From the NCBI GenBank assembly GCA_017477035.1, contig JAFUXW010000204.1, forward strand, positions 1 to 12,248: 12,248 nt of DNA. Reading direction: 5' to 3'. Numbering within the stretch: position 1 is the stretch's first letter; every line of letters starts with the position of its first letter. The translations under genes and the position numbers were made by a program. The stretch comes from Alphaproteobacteria bacterium. GTDB taxonomy: Bacteria > Pseudomonadota > Alphaproteobacteria > RF32 > CAG-239. The notes beneath the pieces are model-generated. The model made no database searches. It saw only the letters and a program-made list of their open reading frames with translations, and had not been told where the DNA came from. Shown one piece after another: positions 1-8,100 of this stretch.

Positions 1-10
1 GAGGAAAACA

Positions 11-208
11 ATGCAATTAAAAAAGCTCAAGAGGCTCGCCGGAGCCTTACTAATCCTGACCGGATTGAACGCTTGCACAACAAATACAAGCGGTAATTAT
101 TGTCTGCTTTATGAACCGATTTACGCCGACTACGACAATGATACTGCCGAAACAATCCGTCAAATCGACCGCAACAACGTGGTTTACGAGGCAATTTGCG
201 AGAAATGA
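11..208 (+). CDS. Small lipoprotein, possible phage outer-spanin (Rz1-like) protein
   Basis: Complete 65-residue ORF. The start is supported by a GAGGAAA ribosome-binding site four bases upstream. Residues 1-8 are lysine/arginine-rich, residues 9-19 are hydrophobic, and L-N-A-C at 19-22 is a usable lipobox, so Cys22 would be lipidated and the 44-residue mature protein anchored in a membrane. The mature part has the pattern C-x-x-Y-x-P-I-Y, then D-T-A-E-T-I-R-Q-I-D, then N-N ending in I-C. From memory this resembles small lipoproteins in lysis cassettes of alphaproteobacterial prophages (outer spanins, which bridge to an inner-membrane partner and fuse the membranes at lysis). No partner spanin, endolysin or holin is visible, because the gene sits at the left edge. 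It is convergent with the transporter gene and ends at its own terminator. The lipoprotein call is fairly safe. The spanin role is inference, and it could be an unrelated small envelope lipoprotein. Confidence 0.6.
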   Translation: MQLKKLKRLAGALLILTGLNACTTNTSGNYCLLYEPIYADYDNDTAETIRQIDRNNVVYEAICEK

Positions 209-213
209 ATAAC

Positions 214-250
214 GCCCTGATGGATCAATCCGTCAGGGCACTTTTTTGTT
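214..250 (+). terminator. Rho-independent terminator after the lipoprotein gene
   Basis: An 11-bp stem (214-224 pairing with 229-239, one G-U pair) has a TCAA tetraloop. It opens with GCCCTGA and closes with TCAGGGC, and is followed by a T-rich tail (ACTTTTTTGTTTT, 240-252). It begins five bases after the lipoprotein stop codon. Read on the minus strand, the stem has one C/A mismatch and its tail (GTTATTCATTTCT) is moderately U-rich with an A-rich stretch before it. It may therefore also serve, less efficiently, as the terminator of the convergent transporter gene, whose stop lies only 16 bases away. Confidence 0.88.
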
Positions 251-255
251 TTAAT

Positions 256-2004
256 CTATTCAAAAAGTTTGTTAAAATCCGGAGAGAAGCTCAATTCAAA
301 GCTCCAATCACCGCCGTGATGCGTATCATATTTGTTATGGCGAAGCGGAACACCGTAAGCGACTTTGGCTACAATATTATACGGCAGTTGAAAGCGTAAA
401 CCGGCACCTGCCGAGAGCAGAATATCGCTGTTGTTGAAATCTTCCGCTCCGTTTCCTGTGCCTTTATACGGATAAAGCGCCGCATAATCGGTAAACACAA
501 AAGGACGGACATATTCGTCAGTGCGATACGGTATGCAATTTATATAAAATTTTTCCGGTGCAATCGGAAAATAGATTTCCGCACCGAGTTGATAGCCAGA
601 TTTTGCGGTGAGCAAACCTTGCGAATAGCCGCGCACTGTACCGAAACCGCCGGCCGACATCTGGTCAGCATAAGGAATTACATCTTGCGGAATATATTGA
701 TAATTGCCGCGGAATTGACCTAAAATACGATGGCTGAAATCATGCAATCTTAAAAAACTACCTTCAAACTTCCAGTAATCTATGCGATTTTGAAACCACG
801 GTGCCGCATAAGACACGCTTTGCGCAAAATACCAAATACCGCTTTCGGTATCATAACGGAAATTTAAGCCGGTTTTGAGTTCCGGAATTTTATCTTCATA
901 TAAATCGTAGCCGTCAAAACTGGTGACCGCGCGCTTATAGGTGAACGATGTTGTGCTGTTTAATTCGCGGTGCAGTTCGCGGAGAATCGGCTGGGTGTAA
1001 TAAATGGAATAATTCTGCGACCGGCTTTCGATATTAAAATCTTTATAATCGCCATGCCCAATTTCTGCTTCGTTATGCGAGAACGAAACACCGATACGAC
1101 CGTCATATTTATTCACCGGAATGTTATAATCAACAAACGGTGTCCACGAATAACGGTTGGCGTACACACCGGCAGATAATCTGTCGCGATAGCCGAACAA
1201 ACTGTCATGCGAAGCAATTAAACCGGCGCGGTTTTTACCGATGGTTTTACGTCCGGCATTATCAGCAACAGCGGCTAAATGATACGGCGCTTTTTCTTCA
1301 GCTTTAATCTTAACATCGGTTGTGCCCACTTTTTTACCGGCAGCCAAACTGCCTTTAATTTCAATGTTATCGTTATAGCGGTTATAAACGAGCATATTTT
1401 CTTCTAATTTTTGAATATTGAAAATTTCGCCCTCCTTCATATCTAAACGTTTTTTAATATGCGATTTCTTGGTCCAGCGATTGCCTTCAATCGTAACATC
1501 GCCGACTTTACCTTCCAGCAAACCGACTTTAATCACACCGTTTTCAATGGTTTGCTCCGGCAGATAAGCGCGAGCGGTTATATAACCTTTATCAAGATAA
1601 AATTCATTGATACGGTCAATCATTTCATTTAATTTTGCCACGGTAACATTTGTATGTTCATAATCCATTGTAATGGCATCAATTTCATCCGGCGTTAAAA
1701 TTTCACTCGGCGCAACTTCAAACTTTTCAACATAAACACCTTTAGTTTTATATTCGGATATTTTGGCTTTTTGCTTTACCGGCTTTTGTTCTTTTTGGGT
1801 TTCTTGAGCTTTTTTCGCTTTATTTTCTTTATAATTTTGATAGTCGCGGATACCTTGTTTTTCCTGTTCCAAACGTTTTGCACTATCTAAATCTTGCTGT
1901 TGAATTGTGCCAAGTTGCGGCAAAATTCCCACACTTTGCGCAAAAGCTTCTTGACCGCACACAGCCGAGAGACAAATTGCAACTGAGACTAAGTTCTTTT
2001 TCAT
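256..2004 (-). CDS. TpsB outer-membrane transporter of two-partner secretion (FhaC/ShlB/HecB family)
   Basis: Complete 582-residue protein, near the usual 550-590 for TpsB. Residues 1-22 form a Sec signal peptide ending A-F-A, which supports this ATG; the frame meets a stop a few codons upstream. The ribosome-binding site is weak. Residues 30-60 are Gln/Glu-rich and probably match the plug helix H1 of FhaC. A Lys/Gln-rich periplasmic linker runs to about 88. POTRA1 spans about 89-165 (it includes INEFYLDKGYITARAYLPEQ) and POTRA2 about 166-236 (VGDVTIEGNRW onward). The Omp85-type barrel fills about 240-582. The lid-loop motif VRGY is at 457-460 inside GGFGTVRGYSQG, and its usual partner motif appears as FVFTDYA near 502-508. 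The last strand (WSFELSF) is followed by a short polar tail ending in Glu rather than at a terminal Phe. The expected role is to recognise the TPS domain of the divergently encoded exoprotein and pass it through the outer membrane. The family call is firm; the exact substrate is inferred from adjacency. Confidence 0.95.
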   Translation of the reverse strand: MKKNLVSVAICLSAVCGQEAFAQSVGILPQLGTIQQQDLDSAKRLEQEKQGIRDYQNYKENKAKKAQETQKEQKPVKQKAKISEYKTKGVYVEKFEVAPSEILTPDEIDAITMDYEHTNVTVAKLNEMIDRINEFYLDKGYITARAYLPEQTIENGVIKVGLLEGKVGDVTIEGNRWTKKSHIKKRLDMKEGEIFNIQKLEENMLVYNRYNDNIEIKGSLAAGKKVGTTDVKIKAEEKAPYHLAAVADNAGRKTIGKNRAGLIASHDSLFGYRDRLSAGVYANRYSWTPFVDYNIPVNKYDGRIGVSFSHNEAEIGHGDYKDFNIESRSQNYSIYYTQPILRELHRELNSTTSFTYKRAVTSFDGYDLYEDKIPELKTGLNFRYDTESGIWYFAQSVSYAAPWFQNRIDYWKFEGSFLRLHDFSHRILGQFRGNYQYIPQDVIPYADQMSAGGFGTVRGYSQGLLTAKSGYQLGAEIYFPIAPEKFYINCIPYRTDEYVRPFVFTDYAALYPYKGTGNGAEDFNNSDILLSAGAGLRFQLPYNIVAKVAYGVPLRHNKYDTHHGGDWSFELSFSPDFNKLFE

Positions 2005-2040
2005 ATCATCAACCCATTAGTTCAATAAAAATATACGACC

Positions 2041-2068
2041 ATATTAAATATATTGCTTGAAAAAGCAA
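2041..2068 (-). promoter_or_regulatory. Candidate promoter of the tpsB gene
   Basis: Read on the minus strand, TTGCTT (2068-2063) is followed after 16 bp by TAATAT (2046-2041). These fit a sigma70-type -35 and -10 and would give a 5' leader of about 30 nt before the ATG at 2004. The region is very AT-rich, so chance matches are common. The -35 hexamer lies inside one arm of the perfect inverted repeat at 2051-2070. Confidence 0.45.
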
Positions 2069-2070
2069 TA
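2051..2070. promoter_or_regulatory. Perfect inverted repeat between the divergent genes, possible operator
   Basis: The arms TATTGCTT (2051-2058) and AAGCAATA (2063-2070) are exact reverse complements around a GAAA spacer. The repeat overlaps the proposed tpsB -35 and lies about 30 bp upstream of the proposed tpsA -35. A protein bound here could control both genes. It has no GC-rich stem and no following T tract suited to termination, so an operator is more likely than a terminator. No regulator gene is in the window. Confidence 0.4.
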
Positions 2071-2100
2071 AAAATATTTTAAAAAAAGGTTAAAGAAATA

Positions 2101-2128
2101 TTTGACTTTTGTCTGAGGGGGGTAAAAT
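2101..2128 (+). promoter_or_regulatory. Candidate promoter of the tpsA gene with a G6 run in the spacer
   Basis: TTGACT (2102-2107) is a near-consensus -35. TAAAAT (2123-2128) is a good -10, but the spacer is only 15 bp, shorter than the preferred 17. An A/T tract at 2071-2100 just upstream could act as an UP element. The spacer contains six consecutive G (2117-2122), next to the -10. The predicted start would be near 2135, leaving a leader of about 40 nt to the ATG at 2175. The elements are visible; function is inferred. Confidence 0.5.
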
Positions 2129-2161
2129 GCCCTGTTAAAGGAGTGTTTTGCTTTTATGTTG

Positions 2162-2167
2162 AAAGGA
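2162..2167 (+). promoter_or_regulatory. Ribosome-binding site of tpsA
   Basis: AAAGGA is followed by 7 nt and then the ATG at 2175, a standard spacing. This selects 2175 over the out-of-frame ATG at 2156. A second purine tract, AAAGGAG at 2137-2143, lies 12 nt before that upstream ATG, which is looser than usual. Confidence 0.7.
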
Positions 2168-2174
2168 ACTTGCA

Positions 2175-5100
2175 ATGAAATACTCTCGTTCGGCGATTAC
2201 GCAGCTTACCAAGTGGTATAGACAAATATTGATTAAATGCGCGATTTTGAATGCGGCGGTTATGGCCGTTTCATTTGGTGCACCGGCGTTGGCATCGGAG
2301 ATTTCCGGTTTTGACCAAACATCCGGCACATATAATATTGAAGCGGCAAAAGTTTCCGGTTCAACGGGGTTTAGGGAATATAACAAATTCAATCTTGATG
2401 ACGGTGATGTTGCGAATCTGATTTATAAATCAGGATACGATAAATTTGTGAACTTGGTTGATAGCAAGGTCAATATTAACGGCATTGTCAACACAATGCG
2501 CGATAACAACTTCTTTAACGGTCATGCTATTTTTGTTTCGCCGAACGGCATTGTTAGTGGGGCAAGCGGTATTTTAAATGTAGGTTCTTTAACTTTGGCG
2601 GCGCCGAGCCAGAGCAAGTTTGACGCGCTGAAAAAAGCCTATGACGGCGGCAGTTTAAGCAATTATGAAGTCGGCGCAGTAAAAGCCAATAAATACAATA
2701 ATTTACTGACCGATACGGAAGGGAATATTGTCGTCAACGGCAAGATTATGGCGCGCAGCGATGTGGAAATTTACGGCAAAAATATAACGATTGAAGGTGA
2801 AAAAAAGACCGCTGACGATGGTTCAAAAGAAAACACGGCAGGAATTATTGCCGGTGTGCAAAATCAAAATGCCATGTTTACCAATAAAGCTCAGGCAGAG
2901 CAAGTTTTTAAATCGCTGGTTAATTCAAACATTAAGCAGGCTAACAGTTTTAGCCTTGAGGGCGGAAAACTCAAATTGGTGGCAAGCGCAAGTTCAAAAA
3001 CCGGTGATGATGCCGGCAATATCAAAGCAGAAATTGATATAAAAAATGCAGATTTAGGTGCAGATGAAATCGATATTAAGGCAAAGGCGGAAGTTGATCG
3101 TCAGGAAAGAATTGATTTGGCTCAAGCAATTGTTAATATTGAAAACTCATCTATTACGGGCAACATCGTTTCTGCTACTGCCGACGCCTCGCAAAATAAG
3201 TCTGTGGACTTAACAAGTATTGAGGACGGCGTTGAACTTATACAGAATACGTTGGCTGATTTATTTGATTCAGATAAGCCGGGAATAACTTCTTTGTGGG
3301 GAACGGCCGGCAAAGCAGAAGCAGAAGTTAATATTAAAAGTTCTGTTATTAATGCCGTAAAAACAACGGGCGATAAAGACGCAAATTCAATTATTATCAA
3401 TGCCTCTGCGTCTTCAACCACAAGTGAAAATGCAAACTTATTAACGCCGACAATACTCGATTTTATAACCAATAGTGATGAAGCAAAAATAAGCGAATAT
3501 TTCAGCAACGATATTTATAGCGGTTTTGAGGGAGCAAAAAGCAGTGCAACCGTTAATGTTGATCGTTCCGTATTATCTGCAAAAGGAACGATGGGTATAG
3601 ATATAACTTCCATTGCTTCATCCGAATTAAAAACAGATCAAGCTGTTATATCATTTATTATGCCGTTTGGTTTATATGGAGTTGGAACGGAGACAATATC
3701 AAAAACTATTGTTAAGAATTCGCTTTTAAATAGTAACTTAGGGCGTGTTAATGTTGATGCAATTTCAACAAATATCCATGATATTACCGTTTCCAACAGC
3801 AGCCTTTTACAGTTGAATATCGAACGCTCGTGGCTTGCGGTATTGTTGAATAATAATATTACGACAAAAACGGAATCGCTGATTGAAAATTCAATAGTTA
3901 ATGCAACTTTCGGCGGTTTGCAAGTTTTTGCAACTAATTTAGCCAACAGTAATGTAAACTTGGATCTTAGTGCCGACACAGGATTAACACAAGAAGGAAG
4001 CGGAGGAGCCGGAAATTCCGGTGCGGCAGTTGTCGGCGTGTTAAATCGTTCGGACAATGATGTTTCAGCTATTATAAAAGACAGCACTGTCAATACTTAT
4101 GGTAATGTCTCGGTTATGGCTGACAGTCTTAATATAACGGGAAATTCGGCATCAGCAAGCACGTATGATTATAGTATGCAGCGTCCGGCAACATTTGAAG
4201 GCGGTATAAAGGATAAAGTAAAAGCTCTTTCCGGAAATTTAAACATAAATATCTTTGATAAAATAAAAGGGATTAATACTGTTCCGGGAACAAAGGAAAC
4301 TTTGCTTCAGGGCGGTGGTGCTTTTGTGTGGAATGTAACCGACAACAACACAACGGCAAAAATAGAAAATTCAACGATTAACAATACAGGAAAAGCGAAT
4401 AATGTAACAGTTCAGGCAACGACAATTGATTTAATGAAAAACAATACCTATGCCGAAAGTGCCGGTGAAGAAAAAATCGGTTTGGGCTTGGCTGTTATAT
4501 ATAATGATGAAACCAATACAACAACTGCGAATATAGACGGTTCAACCGTTAATGCTAAAAGTGTACTTGTTGACGCACAGACCGAACTGCCGATGAATAT
4601 GGGGCAACTTTCATTCGGTTTAAAATTGCCATTTAAAATAAAAGGTGTCGATACCATTCAGATAGGCGGTAATTTTGCTTCGGAAGCAAATGGAAAATGG
4701 GATATTTCTCTCGCTGATCCTATCAATGTAAATTATGATGATCCGGATTTTGATTTATCTGGAACGTTAAATCAGAATGTGTTGACAACATATGAAAACC
4801 TGAAGCCAAAGGCTAAAATGTCAGGGTTTTTCAATAATTTATCTAAGACGCAAACGAAAGCTTCAACTGCGGCAATCGCCGGTTCTGTTGTTTATAATGA
4901 GGTCAAAAACAATACCACAGCGGATATCACAAATGAATCAAAAATAATGCTTGCTGACGGAGGCTCGCTTATTGTTAATGCCGTTAATTCGGTGATTGGC
5001 TACAATGCCGCCGGTATGATAGATTTTCTCATAAAACAAATCAATTATAAAATTCCTGGGCAACCGGACTATAAATATCAGCCTGAAGTAGAGGCCGGAA

Positions 5101-8100
5101 CTTTCGGTTTGGGCTTCAATTTCTTATGGAATGATTATACAAATGATGCTACGGCAAAGATTGAAAATTCAAGTGTTATTGCGCCAAATGGTAGTGTTGA
5201 TGTAAGATCCGCGACTGAACAGGCTTATATAACGATTACGATGACAGGCGGAAAAGCCAAATCTGTCGGTATTGACGGTTCAATTCACAGACAGATACTT
5301 GAAGGTACGACGCTTGCCTCTATTTCCAACACAACAAAAGAAGAAAAAGCCAAAAATATTATCAGCGCCAAAACGGTTAATGTTAATGCCGGAAAAGCAA
5401 AAGTAAGAACCGCCGGAGGTGCGATGAGCCGTATTACGCCGAAAATGATTAAAGAAGATAAAGAAAAAGCTGATGACGATGAAACAAAATTAAATCTTAC
5501 CGACGCAGTTGTATGGTATTTGTCAAGAAATGCTCAAAGAGATGCCGAAGAAACCATTACAAATATCATTGCCCAAGGTGCATGGACAACCCAATCTTCC
5601 GGTGGTGAAAATTCAAGTTCGGTCGGTATTGCAGTGGGTGCAAGTGTTAATGTGACGGATATAGATCGTTCGGTTAAAGCTGAAATAAACAATTATGTGA
5701 TGTCTGCCGATGATGTAACGGTGGATTCCGATTCTTTGACTCAAAGTTTAAATATTGAAATTGCCGCAGCCTTTTCCGGCGGTGTGGATAAAGATCCGGC
5801 GGATTCAACAAAGAAAACAAAGAAAATAACCGAAGAAGATGAAGAAGATATAAATAAAAAACTTAAAGAAGAAAATAGTGATGAAAATACGGATGATAAT
5901 CCGTTGCCGAAACCTAATGACGGCGAAGAGGATGATAATCTGCCTAATCCGAAGAATCCGGGGGAGCTTTCAGATTATGAATATGAAGGCCTCAAGGCGA
6001 TGGGATATTCGGATGATGAAATAGAACAAATTTTCGATAATAATTACAATAGCCAATTTTATCAAAATAAGCCGAACGGAATGACGAATGCAAAATATCG
6101 TGAATTGGTTCAGGCCGGTTATTCTGATGAAACAATAAATTATTACCAAGGAATGGTTGATGGCGGCGCAACAGAAGATGAAATTCAACAATATTTAAAC
6201 ACTGTCGGCGGTAATGTGGGCGGACGTAATCCTGGCGGTGTTTCCGATTATATATACTATAATTTGCGCCAGATGGGCTTTACGGATGAAGAAATTGAAA
6301 GTGCTTTCAGCAATAACGGGGGCAATACTTATCCCAATAAACCGGCAGATATGGCAAATGAAACATATTTGAAGTTGCGTCAACAAAATTATACCGATGA
6401 AGAAATAGAGTTTTATCAAGGTATGCGCGACAGCGGTATGACAGATGAAGAGGTTCAGGATTACTTTTATAATCACTCGCATAGTCCGTATGTGAATAAA
6501 CCTTTGAATATGGATAATGAAACATATTTGAATATGCGTGAGGCAAATTATACGGATGAAGAAATATGGACTTATCAAGGTATGATTGACGGAGGTATGT
6601 CGGTTGATGAAGCGCAAACAGAACTGAACGCTTTAAATTATTCTAATAAACCGACCGGCATGTCAAACGATAAATACCGCGAATTGCGTAAATATTATAC
6701 GGATGAAGAAATATGGACTTATCAAGGTATGATTGATGGCGGTGCAACAGATGAAGATGCGCGAATTCAGCTAAATAATAATCAAATGTATCCGGGTAAG
6801 CCTGTGGATATGAGCGTTGAAAAATATCGTGAATTAAGTCAATTAGGCTACTCCGATGAATATATTAACTATTACCAAGGTATGATTGATAGCGGTTTAG
6901 ATGAAGAAACGGTAAATAATTATTTCATAAATAACGCGCCTCAGAACAATCAAAGCAATAAATATCCGATGAAGCCGGAAGGTATGTCTGATGCAACTTA
7001 TGAAGAACTTGTAGCAAAAGGTATAAGCGATAACAGAATATTGCATTATCAAATATTGATTGATCAGGGATATTCACCGAATGAAGCCCTCAAAATAGCG
7101 ACAGCTATCCGTTCTGACGGCAAAAATCCAGGCGGTTTAACTGATGAACAATATAGGATATTGCATGATGAAAACGGGATGTCTGATCAAGCAATAGAAG
7201 AGTATTTTGGCAGTATGTCGGAAGAAGAGCGCAATGAAATACTCGGTGGCGGACAACAGCCTAATATTAACCCTTATCCGAATAAACCGGCCGGAATGAC
7301 TGATGAAAAATATCAGAGTTTACATGGCGAAGGTTTTTCTGATGCGGAAATTAAAGTTTTTCAAGAATTGCTTGATGCCGGACTGACCGAAAATCAAATT
7401 ATGCGTGAGATGAGAGGCGGTAATCAGAATAACTCCGGCAATTCAAGGCTTGATAATCTCAGCCAAGATCCTAACCCCAATAACCCCGGCGGAATTTCAG
7501 ATTGGCTGTATCAGTTCTACAAAGACGGCGGTTTTACTGATAAGCAAATAAGGATGATGGTTGCGGACAGCGATCCTCAACAAGGTGCTGATAATAATCT
7601 CAATGCTCTAAATTCATTAAACAATTTCAATGCGGCAAATTATCTTGCTGCCTCTCAAGATATAGACAGCAATCTTAACAGCGGTATCGATGCAAACAAT
7701 AAATTTGCTTTGAGCAGCAATGGAAAGTCGCTGTTACTTAAAAGTGATGCCCAAAATGATGGAAATAATGATAATTTGAATGTTATCAATGACTATATAA
7801 AGAAAGACCCGACAGGCGGCGCAGTGAATAATCCGAGTTCGGCATTTTCTCTGTCGGCTGCAGGTGCGGTAAATGTAACAAATGATGATACAAAGGTTGA
7901 ATCTTCTATTAACTATTCAAATATCAATGCAAAAAAGTCCGTAACTGTTGATGCCGATCGAGAAAATAAAATGCTCAATATTTCAGGCGGTGTAGCCGGT
8001 TCCAAAAAAATCGGTGCCGGAGCGGCAGTTAATGTGTATAAACAAGGCGGTACGGTAAAGTCTTATGTGGACAGTTCCAATGTGACATTTAAAGGGGAAA

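Noticed and set aside
196..399. Plus-strand ORF overlapping the lipoprotein end and the tpsB 3' end
   Set aside because: It runs through the terminator hairpin and is antisense to the well-supported transporter. It has no convincing ribosome-binding site and no recognisable protein features.
970..2060. Plus-strand ORFs antisense to tpsB
   Set aside because: They are shadows of the transporter's reading frame and have no domain-like sequence.
2051..2070. Inverted repeat as a rho-independent terminator
   Set aside because: The stem is AT-rich, it lies between divergent promoters and not at a gene end, and it lacks a proper T tract.
2800..2806. A7 tract early in tpsA (and another at 8004-8010) as a phase-variation switch
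   Set aside because: Seven A in an AT-rich gene is common, and the frame is intact here. Nothing else in the sequence points to slippage.
2135..4657. Minus-strand ORFs of 69-151 codons and a plus-strand 83-codon ORF in the first part of tpsA
   Set aside because: They lie opposite or out of frame to the continuous tpsA frame. Their Val/Ile/Leu-rich sequence follows from the reverse complement of Asn/Asp/Lys codons.
5970..6617. Minus-strand ORFs with repeated-looking hydrophobic sequence
   Set aside because: They mirror the tandem repeats of tpsA on the opposite strand, so their internal repetition is inherited and not evidence of a membrane protein.
5955..7583. Regular spacing suggestive of a CRISPR array
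   Set aside because: The period is about 105-200 bp, the units are diverged at DNA level, and they are in frame as a protein. There are no short identical repeats with unique spacers.
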